Shown piece after piece: positions 14,160 through 24,789 of a stretch of DNA of 64,000 nucleotides. The notes below the pieces were generated by a model. It was not told the DNA's origin. It made no database searches and worked only from the letters and a program-made list of their open reading frames with translations. Each line of letters begins with the position of its first letter. Position 1 is the first letter of the stretch. The position numbers and the translations under genes were made by a program. The stretch is from Sycobia sp. Sy_11 (lineage: Eukaryota > Arthropoda > Insecta > Hymenoptera > Epichrysomallidae): the NCBI GenBank assembly GCA_018907035.1, contig JACCIC010000357.1, positions 5,001-69,000 on the forward strand, given 5' to 3'.

Positions 14160-14346
14160 CCGTATAAGGGATCTGCAATGATCCCCCCCACCCGACCCCC
14201 AGACGAGACGGTGCGTACACGGCCCGCTCATAGACCTCATCGGGCTCTGGAGCTCTGGGATAATCAGTGAATGACACCGTTGACGACCGGCTGTGTTTTA
14301 AGATACACAGAAGCAAGCCTCTTTTTCTCTCTCCCTCCCTCCCTCC

Positions 14347-14415
<69 letters not shown>

Positions 14416-14432
14416 TCTCTCTCTTTCTCTGT

Positions 14433-14500
<68 letters not shown>

Positions 14501-14793
14501 GAGGGTTGGTCACGGAGACGGAGGAGCCGCGCCGCGGATCAGTAGGTCGGTGGCAAAAACCTCAAGGCGACTTGTGCGCGCGCGCGCGCGCGGCTCTGGG
14601 CGATAATATATAGGTGTCGACCCGAGACCGAGAGGGGACCTACATTTATATATACCAGCGCGCAGAAACTGCGGCAGTCCTTTGCCTCCCCCCCTACCTC
14701 CCACCCTTACCGCTCTTTACAAACGCCTCCTCAATCCTCATCTTTCTCTCCTCTCTCTGGCGCGCCGCTCTCCTTTTCTCCGTGCGCTATATA

Positions 14794-14850
<57 letters not shown>

Positions 14851-14915
14851 GTGCGTAAGCGAGCGGACCGCGGCGACTCTTGCGAGAGTCGTCGCTCTGT
14901 AGAATTTCCGATTAT

Positions 14916-14963
<48 letters not shown>

Positions 14964-15004
14964 CCTATGTGCGACTTATTGCTATAAAGGATTATGTGTT
15001 AGAG

Positions 15005-15059
<55 letters not shown>

Positions 15060-15110
15060 AACATACACGAGCTGTTCGCGCGACCATGGGGTTCTTCCGA
15101 ATTTTAAAAG
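14160..15110. promoter_or_regulatory. Second GC-rich, repeat-laced island
   Basis: GC-rich unique segments (about 14180-14330, 14497-14660 and 14850-14900) alternate with long simple repeats. It resembles the island at 7.3-8.0 kb in composition and in its mixture of CT, TA and CG repeats. It may be an alternative or upstream promoter or 5-prime exon, either of the minus-strand gene or of an unknown gene. No start codon with a convincing protein was found. The call rests on composition only. Confidence 0.25.
14326..14495. repeat. Compound (CT)n-(TA)n microsatellite
   Basis: About 110 bases of CT-rich repeat (CCCT then CT units) pass into about 30 TA units. The same CT-to-TA order recurs at 48963-49086. 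Confidence 0.95.
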
Positions 15111-15114
15111 GTCG

Positions 15115-15170
<56 letters not shown>
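14788..15170. repeat. Cluster of (TA)n and (GA)n microsatellites
   Basis: TA tracts at about 14788-14849, 14918-14960 and 15116-15170, with a GA tract at 15008-15055, all within 400 bases. Confidence 0.95.
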
Positions 15171-15171
<1 letters not shown>

Positions 15172-18100
15172 TATTGTCCTACATTCGGATATGTCTTATA
15201 TTGTCTCTCCTTTTGTGCACATATATACTCATCTGAGCCTGTATTGGCTTAGCCACCTGTTGCACTCATCCGTAAGATGTCAGGTGACCTAATACTCTCA
15301 GACACTTGTGATAAACCGATATTAAATGTTTGACTTTCAATAGGAACTTATATCAATTTTACTTACCTGAGAAAAGACAATCATTAAAAAATTTGATAAA
15401 TATAATATTCAATACTACGACAACTATCATATGAATATATATTTTGTCTCCAAATTCAAACCTCCAAGTTCAAAGATAATATGAAAATAATTAAATTAGT
15501 CTTAAAATCAAAATACAGAAAACTATAAAAGATGTAAATTGACCTTTTCGTGCAACCTACACACACGTACATGAAGATAGTGTTACGACTTAAGTCATAA
15601 AAATCATATAATTATTCTAATGGCAGCCTAGATACACAGTTATAACAATTTGTAAAAATAAATTTAATTGTTCTACTGCCAAAACGAAAAATTTATAAAA
15701 TTTTAAAACTGAAATTTAAAATGCTCTATTCTATTGTATTGCGTGTTTAACGCTCTCAGACACCTGCCGGACTCATCTAGATAGCGTATTCCCTATTAAA
15801 GGCGATAAAGTTTACCAGTTAATTGTCAAATTTTTGATTTTGAATTTATTATCTTTTATAACTACTCACAAATGACATGCACACGTATAAATGTGTATTA
15901 TAAATAAAGCATGAAAACCTATTTGTCACTTTACGTTTAAAATTAGATCACCTATCTTCTTTCGACGAGTCCAGCCGCTGGCTCAATGCAAAACTTACAA
16001 AACCATCGTTTTTTAATTATAGTTTGGAATTTTATAAAATTTAGTTTGGACGTCATCGCCCTTATATTAGTTTTTTATAGATTCTTTAAGCTATATAGGC
16101 TGTCATTAGAATCATTAATTTTGGTGAATTTGAGCTCATCTGCAACTCTTCCGTATAGATCGAACTAAATTCATTTGTATACTCTTTTTTCTGTTTCTTT
16201 TGACTCTCTGCAATCCTTTAGAATTACGGCAAAAGTATAACTGTGATAGAAATAAATTACACTATATACCACATTAACATGGAATTATAAGTGAATAAAT
16301 TTATTCGTTACCGACGAATTTATGCGTAGCCAAAGGTATTATAATAAACATCACAACTTTAGGCAGCATGTTCGAAGCAAAAATAACATTCAAATATAAA
16401 AATTCTAAAATTAACGATTTTTAAAGAGGACAATTCGATAAAATTTTACATACAACATTTTTGAGATAATCATCAGAGCTATTTCGATCGATCTATTAGA
16501 CTAAATTCGTAATCCAAATGCCATGGTACCTCCTTCTGAGCTTACGAAACTTATCAAATTGACTCTTACTATTATAAAGCATTAGATTTATTAAATAAGT
16601 TATACAAAATATTAGATGCTTCACGTGCCAGCGATTTTAAAATTAATTAATTAATTAAATACTTTTAAATTAAGAAAATGGTGAAATTCAAACTAAAAAT
16701 TCCAGACACGGCAAAATGACGTCCCTTACAGAGACAGATGAAAAAGGAAGTACTGAATTACTTACAGGATTCAATATATGAGAAGAGAAAGCCATACCAA
16801 TTTGAAACTCTACCCACAAATAATCAACAAAAGATATTTCAGTCAAACAATTGAATGAAATGACTACGATCTCAAAAATCTATTTCAGAATCCAAGTATA
16901 TCTAATAAGAAAAGAATTTTCCAGAATATCTTAGTGGATCTAGATATCTATCTTAAATTATATAACTCTCTTTTAAATAAGGAAATTTCTATTTATTCAA
17001 CTGTTCCACAAGAAGCTATTTCCCATTCGAAAGATTCTGGAACGATGCACAAATCAAGAACCCCAGACTGTCTCAAGATTTTTAAAATTTCTGATACCAA
17101 AATCACTGATCTGGTCGAATGCTGAATCTTTGGGTTTCAAACTAAGTGTAAGAAAATGCATCACAAATAAATTAAGATTAGATAATTAAAAATATGTTTC
17201 TAAATAACTGAAAATAATACGAGTTTATATGCCTCTAGTGTCCTACAATAAATGCGTTGATCGTAAGTGCGATCCAAGGATACTCATTCTCATATATACG
17301 ATTTATACATTTGTAATCTGCTTTAATCGATCGAATATTCTTAGCAGTGAACTTGATGGATCCACGATATTATAGTTGAGGTGTGGGTTTCCGCCTACTA
17401 TCCGAGAAATATTCAAGCTCAATAATAATAATATTTTTGCCAAGACTAGATGAAGCAATCTTGGGTATTGTAAGAAAAAGTAATTTTTCAGAAAAGAGAA
17501 TCTCTTTTTATAGACAGAAATTGAGTTATTATATTACATCAGTATGGGTATGTATATCTTTTTCGTATGTTTACAGTTTCGATAAACTTTCTCCTTCACT
17601 TTTATACATATATACTGTTGAAATATTGTATTTGGACTAAGCTTTTAGTTTTCAAACCTTAATTATATTTAGAACTATATAAAAATTTTATAACATCCAT
17701 TACTTTAATCATAAAAACCTAGAGTTCGTTCACAAATTAATAATTAATACATATTTGCAATCAAGGAAACAATTTTTATCCAATTGAAATTTATTTAATA
17801 TAAAATAATTTAGTAAACCAAAAGATATAAGAACGAATATAGTAATACGGTGATTTGAGTTCAAGTCCGGTTTTGGCCGCGGTCGTATATACAGGTCTGG
17901 AAACTCCGACGTTAGCATACGGTAGCAATTGGCCTCTTAAAACATGCAAAATGTACTTTGCTAACTCACCACGGCGCAACGATCGAATAAAGTAGAATGC
18001 CAGGTAAAGCTGAACAGTTTGTTGCGTGCACAACGGCCCCTAGCGAAGCGGTGACTCTTTAAAATCTTAATCCTTTCACCAATCGTGACAATCAGATGTT

Positions 18101-20040
18101 GGTTATTTAATGACAACTTAAAAATTTTTTTCAAAACGAAAATGCCGTAGTGTGTATGTAAAAAATGTATGTAAAAAATGTATGTCATATATATAATTAA
18201 CTTTATTCTATTTGAATTGATTCTATTATTATAACTTATAAAACTTATGCCCTATTTTGTTCGTTGAATATAAACAATAATTATTTAATAGATCCATTTT
18301 GCATGAATTAGAATATCTATAATCTGAGAATAGCTAACATTATGCTTCTTTGTTTCTTATTAAAACATTTAAAAATTAAGGATTGATTATTTTGTAAACA
18401 TTATTAAACACAAATGTTCATTATGATAGATAAGTACTAACTAATAAATTAATTGTATTGCGTTAAGTTTACTTTATTTTAAAAAATTTTTTCTCGCTAC
18501 TTGATTGAATATAAGTAATGGCAAACCGTGGTACTGCGCATGCTCGGTTTACTTTATCCGATTGCAGAGCACGGTGTTGTGTGGCGACAATATGAATTAC
18601 AACCTTGGCAAATAACCGGCCTATCCCCACCCATCCCCGACATCGGAGTTTCCAGATCTGCATATACGACCGTGGTTTTGGCCGATTGACACAAGCATAA
18701 CTGTAAAAATGTACATATGAGTTTATAAACACATTGTAGACTTCCGTCGCTGACTATCATCTGCTATCCACCTCTCCATTTAGGAGAGGAGCATCAACAA
18801 AGTGACGCTCAATAACAAATTTTTTGTTTTTTTTTTATGTTATTATTATTTATAATATAATTTATATTATATAAATATATTATATAAATTTAAGTTAGTA
18901 ATGCGAAAATATCGTTGAAACTAATAGAAAATTCTAAACTCAATTTAAGTAAAATTTACTTTGATATAAATAATATTAAACTGTGGTAAATTTTTTATAT
19001 AAATATTTTTTCCTCATTCAGACTTAGAAATCGCACGTTCACCGCTTGATCCCGGTTCTCATAAGGTAAAATATAATCCTTATCTAGTACGAAAAGGCTT
19101 TTTTACGAGCCTCTTTACGATCATCGGCTTCACCTAGGGCTGCAAACTTCACGTATTGTAAATAAAACCTTTCCGTACCCATTAAAAAATGTATCATTCA
19201 TAAACTCAGAGCGCAAAATACAGTTTTCTACATTTGTCTATAGAGGGAGCAAAATACTACTTTTCTTCCTTATCGAGTAAAAGTGTTTATGGCCGCTTCA
19301 CGCACCAATCAGTAAGCAGTATTTTATTTTTCCTCGTCGGAAGTAAAATTGAATGAACAAAATCTTATAGTCTGTTAGCAATCTCAGTTTTCTGTGCCGA
19401 CGCAATATTTGGTAATTACGAAATAATTATACCTATATGCGCCACTCGACCGCGGGCTTGACCTTTTTCGCAACTTGACTTAGTATATTTTTTCTATTAA
19501 TAATTGTAACACACGTATTTCATGTAGAAGTATAGCTATTATATCAGCTGTAAATAACAGTTTTCTTATGTTGTTGAATTTTTATTATTTTGGTCCACTG
19601 TTCATGATTTTTTGCCATTTCAATATCATAAAATAAATTAAATCTTGGAATTGAGCAGCTTCAAGTTCGTGATAATGATAATTTAAATATAATGAAAACT
19701 TAAATTAATATTGACAGTTGTATAAAAAGTGAAGTTCGTTATAGCAGTATCCCTCGTGCACACCCTTTCGATGATGTGAAGAAAATTCCAGAATGCATCT
19801 TTCATATTCTTCACTCTACTATAATACTTCTTCTGATTTATTTTTATTTATCTCGATAAATTTATGTTTTTTTTTTTAAACAAAGTTTGAAAGAATTCCG
19901 AAATTCACTAAGCTAAGATAGGCAATGATTTCGCGTACTTCGTGTATGTTCGCATGGCTGTCATTTATAGTTCTGGCTTCAGCCGCTAGTAGCGCATATT
20001 CTATTTAAATTTCCAATAAGGACGCCATGAGTACCCCTGG
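15171..20040. other. Gene-less AT-rich DNA
   Basis: No gene recognised. The only structure seen is a diverged inverted repeat pair (17880-17912 and 18640-18672). Moderately GC-rich patches near 17850-18060 and 18520-18760 lack coding or RNA-gene signatures that I can identify. Confidence 0.5.
17880..18672. repeat. 33-bp inverted repeat pair, about 0.73 kb apart
   Basis: The 33 bases at 17880-17912 match the reverse complement of 18640-18672 with about four differences; the shared core reads TCTGGAAACTCCGA. The GGTTTTGGCCG block beside the core occurs in both copies, but in the opposite orientation relative to the core. Both copies sit in small GC-rich patches inside AT-rich DNA. They may be remnants of one repeat family. 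Confidence 0.6.
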
Positions 20041-20056
20041 ATCTCGGACTTTGGAG

Positions 20057-20062
20057 CACGTG
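20057..20062. promoter_or_regulatory. Canonical E-box CACGTG upstream of the Faf1-like gene
   Basis: A perfect palindromic CACGTG lies about 245 bases upstream of the start codon at 20308, in a short GC-richer patch (20030-20075) that may be the promoter. CACGTG is the Myc/Max-type E-box, known to be common in promoters of ribosome-assembly genes. A single hexamer can occur by chance. Confidence 0.3.
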
Positions 20063-20307
20063 CACGGCAGAGCGAAAGAGTGAATAAACGATGTTTGTAT
20101 AGATCGTGGTATACACCATAGTCATATATTTATTTTTACAGATGTTTTACATATGATTGAAACTGAAAATACGAGGAAGTGAATCTTAAATAAATAGACT
20201 ATAATTATTACTATATATCTTATTAATTATAAGAGAAATCTTTTTGTTTTTTGCATTTGTAGCAATTGCAATTTTAAATAAAGTGGTTTAATCTTTAAGG
20301 TTACAGT

Positions 20308-20895
20308 ATGGAAATAGACGACTTTATACCCACTAAAGGTTCAAAAGGCAAGAATTCTAATATTTCCTATGATGTTACGGTTTACAACAACCGTAAAAAA
20401 GCAATCAATGTAAAAAACAAACCAGAAAAATTAAGTTCGATTAAGCAACAACAATTATGTGATAGTGATAAAAATGATAATGATAATAAAGAAGTTGATC
20501 AAAGAAGGCAACAAGAATTAGAAATGAAGAAATATAGATATGAAATTATAAAGTTTGGAATGTCTGGATTTCAAAAAAATGAAGCTCAGCAAGCTAAGGT
20601 AGCTTTGGCAATAAAATTAGGTGCAAAAGCACCAAAAAACGAAAATATAAACTACAAAACATTAATAGAAATTAAAAAGAAAGAAAAAGCTCAAGAAATA
20701 AAAAAAATTAAGATGAAAAAATCTGCATCTGGATTTAATGTGAATCAATTATCAAAGAATGCGAAAAAAAATAAGAAATCTAATTCTCAACACAAAAAAA
20801 GTAATGAATCAAACATTCTTGGAATTTATGGAAAGGTTACAAAAGAGAAAAAAATATATAAAAAAGGAAAAGTGAAACAAAACAAGAAAAATTAA
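20308..20895 (+). CDS. C1orf131/Faf1-like small-subunit processome protein (DUF4602 family)
   Basis: A single uninterrupted ORF of 195 residues, rich in lysine and asparagine. The family signature is at residues 82-119: a KFGMSGF segment, then KVALAIKLGAKAPK and NENINYKTL. It corresponds to the conserved block of human C1orf131 and its relatives. That family includes yeast Faf1, a nucleolar component of the 90S/SSU processome needed for 18S pre-rRNA processing. The rest is low-complexity: an acidic Asp/Asn patch (residues 52-60) and a very basic C-terminal third consistent with rRNA binding. The start follows a TTACAG acceptor-like sequence, so the upstream exon(s) may be non-coding. The length is shorter than the vertebrate protein but the conserved block is complete. 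The gene is convergent with the TMA16 homologue, with stop codons 122 bp apart. Assignment is by recalled family motif, not by search. Confidence 0.8.
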   Translation: MEIDDFIPTKGSKGKNSNISYDVTVYNNRKKAINVKNKPEKLSSIKQQQLCDSDKNDNDNKEVDQRRQQELEMKKYRYEIIKFGMSGFQKNEAQQAKVALAIKLGAKAPKNENINYKTLIEIKKKEKAQEIKKIKMKKSASGFNVNQLSKNAKKNKKSNSQHKKSNESNILGIYGKVTKEKKIYKKGKVKQNKKN

Positions 20896-21017
20896 TATTA
20901 ACATAAACTCCATGTAATATAGTGTAAATATAAAATGTCATATTTTATAAATTTTTTTTATTTTAATGAAGCACAATATATACAATTAATATTACAATCT
21001 TTTTTTAGCTTAAAACT

Positions 21018-22127
21018 TTATTCTGTATCCATTTTGACATTATTATCTACAGTAAGACTTTCTGTGTGAAATATTTTTTCACTATTCTTAGAAAGATTGT
21101 ATTTTATTGATTTTGTAATTTGATTTTTTTCAACCGTCTGTATAGTAGATTCAGTTGATGACTTTGTTAATTTATGTGCCTTTTCAAGTTCTTTTTGTAA
21201 ATCATTTTTACTAAAACGTACAAATTTAAATTGTGGCAAAGTTTTTAAATTTCCATTCCAGTTTTGAAGTAAACTACATTGATTCGAATTTAGAATATTA
21301 GGTATTTCTGAAATTATAGTTTTATTTAAAGCTTAAATTATCTCTTGTATTAATTGTTATGTAAATAAACTTTCTTTACCTAAACCAGAGCTTTCATAAT
21401 CTCTCCTCTCACGTTCTTTTGTCATAAGAATTACATTTTCACGACTAGCATGTTGTTTATTCCTGTGTTGTCCAATTGAACGCTTAATCTTAATTTGATC
21501 TAATTCAGTGTCATTACGTCCTATATATCTAATTCATAAGTTAATTAATTTTTCTTTATATTCATATATACTTAAACAGTACTTACTTTTCAATTAAATC
21601 AGCAGTTTCTTCAATTGTATAGGGACAAATGCATGGGTTCATTTGTTTTTGAAACCACAATAATTTATCAGATATTAAAGCTTGCTTTAATTGACTTTCT
21701 TGTTTGGCTTTTACTTTTTTTGATTCTCTACAAAAAGTAAATAAATAGTATAAAGGTTTATAGTTTATTTATAAGAGACTGATAATAGAATACAATTATT
21801 ATTAAATTATATCGTATATATAACAGAACTTATCACAATTTGATTTTCGTATTTATTCACTTATTTTAATAAAAAATTTTAATTTATACAATGGTGCATA
21901 ATTTTCAACATTCAATAGCTATAAATGTATAGGGTGTTAAATGACTACTTACTTTTTTAATTTTCTAATCATTGCTACAGATTTTCTACTTTTAGGATGA
22001 AAAAATTTATTTACTTCTTTAGAATTATTTCTTACATCACTTTCATCCTGTGTTGACTGAAAGTAAATAGTATTAATATTTATTAAACAAACCAGAAGTT
22101 TAATCATGAGAATATTCAACTAACCAT
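21018..22127 (-). CDS. TMA16: TMA16 homologue, 60S ribosome assembly factor (5 coding exons)
   Basis: Coding exons on the minus strand: 22125-22127 (ATG only), 21953-22056, 21587-21727, 21380-21528 and 21018-21307. Together they make 687 bases, or 228 residues. All four introns are GT-AG and the frame is continuous. The first exon holds just the start codon, followed by a GTTAGT donor. Family blocks, in order: NKFFHPKSRK (about residues 16-25), LWFQKQMNP, EETADLIEKYIGRN, RSIGQHRNKQHASRE, ERERRDYESSGLEIPNIL, then NLKTLPQF. These match the order and spacing of human TMA16 (about 203 residues). The C-terminal tail beyond LPQF is divergent and Ser/Thr/Lys-rich. TMA16 binds late nuclear pre-60S particles. 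The 3-prime end faces the Faf1-like gene. Just upstream of the gene lies the left arm of a long inverted repeat. Confidence 0.88.
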
Positions 22128-22407
22128 TTTTTTACAAATAAACAATGTATACAATAACACTGTACAGATAAAAAATGTTATTAGTATTCTAAATGACTTT
22201 TATATCCAGTTCAATTTTTAATTCCAATAAAAGTAATAGAGCAATTGTTTGTTTTCTATAGCACTATACTATATGCCTGTATAATTAAACTAACCTAAAA
22301 TCTAGCACTCTAGCAGTATGAAACAATAATTCTAAAGCATGTGCATATAGTCATCATTCATCACATATAGAAAATCCCAAGCCTTTTCATGGCTTTTCCA
22401 ATGAATA

Positions 22408-24006
22408 CTTTTCTATCGTTTGGCGGCGCCAGTGGGCATGGACAGAAATCCAGCGAAATTTTAAAAATAATAGAACAATTTTATTATAAAAAAGTTACGT
22501 ATTTATAATATAATAAAAAAAAGTTTTTATAAATATATTATTCAAATCAAATTATTTGTCATATTTTGATGCACCTGCGAGATAAATATTTCATATAAAA
22601 TCGTAATATATAATATTGACGTTAGCTAATAAAATACTTCCAAAATATTCTATATTTCTTTAAATTTCCAATTCTGTATAGCATTTTTTCCATGCATAAT
22701 GGCTGGTACATGAAATAAGTCTCTTGTATAAATTATATTTTTTGCTGTTCTGGTGCTCGGCTTTAAATACATTTCCAAAAACAAAATTATTTATTCGTAT
22801 ATTTCTGTTGTAAAACCAACATTTATTGTTACTTTGTCCAAGTTTCAGTTTCAATTTTTTTAATTTTGCATCAATAATTATAGAAATATTTAGTTCTTTT
22901 AAAAATAGGTCTTCTAAAATTTTTGAAATTCTTTTCCAAAATTTTTTTCATCAGATATTGAAGAAATGTTCATTTCTCAATAGCTTTTGATATGATCCTT
23001 GAAATAAGCGTGATCCTGATAATTGTGATACAAGTTTTATAACTGTATATTCTATAATTATAATACATTACTATAACTATAATTCTGGACATTTTTATGA
23101 TGAATTGACATCAATGTTTAGGTCTATGTATACATTTTTTCTTGGATTTATTCTAAAATGATATCTTTCCTATATTGTTTAGGATATGAATCTATTATTT
23201 TATATTAATCCATTATTCTATTTTTAACGTTTTTAAACTTTAGAAGGTTAAAAATTTTTTATAACAAATATATACATAGTTATACATTTTTTTGCGAATT
23301 CATTACAAACATTTCCAGAATTACAATTATACGAACCTGTTATAATATGTAGGGCATTCATCAGGATCATGCTGAATTCAAATATCATGTCAAAGAACTA
23401 TTTTTAAAATAAATGAACATTTCTATACTGATGAAATAATTAAGAAAAATTTACGAAAAAAATTTTTAATGAATTAAGAAAAGCTCTTTTAAAAGAAATA
23501 AAGGTTGTTGCAAATACTGATGAAAATATTAATCAAATTACAGCTGAAGCCTAGGATAAAGTAGCAGTAAATGTTTGTTTTACAAGAGAAATATACGAAT
23601 CAATAGCTCTGCCATTGGAGATATTTGTAAAGCCCAGAATAGTTAGCAAAAAATATAATTTACATAAAAGATTCGTTCCATGTACCAAGCGTTATGCATG
23701 GGAAAACATTTAAAATGTACGCTATCAAAAAATTGAAATTTAGAATACAATATAGAATATTATGAATGAATTTTAGGTTCTTAGCTAACGTCAATATTAT
23801 GTATTATATGAATTTATATAAAATATTTCAATTTATATCTCAGGCATCTAAAAACATTCCATATAAATTGATTTAAATAGTATATTTACAAGAACTTGTT
23901 TTCATTATATTCTTAATCACTAAATTTATTATAAGAAAGTTCTATTCTTTTTAAAATTTCGCGGTATTTCCCCCATGCCAGCTGGCGCGGGCAAACGGTA
24001 AAAAAG
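22408..24006. repeat. Long imperfect inverted repeat (fold-back element or inverted duplication)
   Basis: The outer ends pair: CTTTTCTATCGTTTGG at 22408 against the reverse complement of 23991-24006. After a less exact GGCGCCAG/GCGCCAG block the ends share CGCGAAATTTTAAAA (one mismatch) and AATAGAAC. Homology continues inward for about 0.7 kb on each side, to about 23110 on the left and about 23290 on the right, with a short spacer. I estimate roughly three-quarters identity by eye. Each arm carries the same decayed reading frame pointing outward. The left arm reads KKYNLYKRLISCTSHYAW on the minus strand; the right arm reads KKYNLHKRFVPCTKRYAW on the plus strand. Both are interrupted by stops. 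No target-site duplication is obvious. It could be a fold-back DNA transposon or an inverted duplication of an unknown gene. It fills the space between TMA16 and the MZB1-like gene. Confidence 0.75.
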
Positions 24007-24789
24007 CCCAACTCATTTAGTGAAAAAAGATATAGATGCAGAGTTAGTTCACTTCACCATGAAACAGATGACGCCACGCTCAAAACTCATTATCTTGCGC
24101 GAAATTTAAATCTACTCTTAGCGGTCATGACGTATGCAGTGAATAGGGCCAGATGTAGTTGGTCGGGTAATCGTTTGCAATGCAGGTATGCCGTATAGAT
24201 AATTTTAGAAACTTACTAATTTGGAATAAAAAATAAATGTAAGTATATCTTATTTTGCAAACACCATATCTTTCCATAATATTTTATAGTAGAATAACTA
24301 TTACATGCTGAGCATATAATATTTTTTGGAAAAGTTAGTGTTAGCAAATCTTACATTACTTTATATATAGGTTTACAAACAATACATTTAAAAAATATTA
24401 TTCCAATAAAAAAAATTGATTAGTTTCGAGACTGCGTGAAAAATATTGAATTACAAATGCTCTACTTGCACGACATACTTAATAATGTATTTTATCTTTT
24501 ATTTCAAAAGTTTTTTTACTAATATAATCTTTAAGAAAAAAATTTAGTGAATAAACAAATCATAACTTTAGTTTTTTGATTGATGAACATTGAAAATGCG
24601 TAAATAGCATTCAGATTCTTTCAAAAATAAAAAAATTAAAAATGTAAATAAATAAACGTAAATAAGTAAATAAATTTAAATAAATAAATGTAAATAATAA
24701 AAATAAATAAATGTAAATAATAAAAATTAATAAATGTAAAAAAAGAGACTAACCGATTACAAGCAATTTATTCTCAATTTTAATTAATA
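24007..24789. other. Upstream region of the MZB1-like gene
   Basis: About 200 bases of moderate GC (24010-24200) end in CAGGTATGC, a possible splice donor of a non-coding first exon. The rest is AT-rich, with simple AAATAAATGTAAAT-like repeats at about 24630-24740. No ORF of note. A promoter role is inferred from position only. Confidence 0.3.

Larger units (their letters stand above)
8701..14160. other. Gene-less AT-rich DNA
   Basis: No gene recognised. The longest plus ORF (11685-12161) is lysine-, isoleucine- and phenylalanine-rich, runs through a poly-T tract and has no family motif, so I treat it as chance. Simple repeats sit at 10334-10416 and 12540-12594. Confidence 0.5.

Noticed and set aside
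7734..14228. Shared 13-mer CGTACACGGCCCG in both GC islands
   Set aside because: Repeats of this length are expected by chance in a 64-kb window. No longer homology was seen around it.
14267..14606. Long serine/leucine and tyrosine/isoleucine ORFs on both strands
   Set aside because: They are direct translations of (CT)n and (TA)n repeats. The same applies to ORFs at 1239-1496, 1783-1986, 3747-4595, 48916-49352 and 39561-39773.
17845..17880. tRNA-like T-arm (GAGTTCAAGTCC)
   Set aside because: No acceptor, D or anticodon arms with matching stems lie upstream at the right spacing.
18150..18185. Direct repeat TGTATGTAAAAAA near 18160
   Set aside because: Two to three short copies only. It is best explained as simple slippage and is not a CRISPR or regulatory array.
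18535..18550. Near-match to an NRF-1 type site (TGCGCATGCTCG)
   Set aside because: One mismatch to consensus and no gene start nearby to give it meaning.
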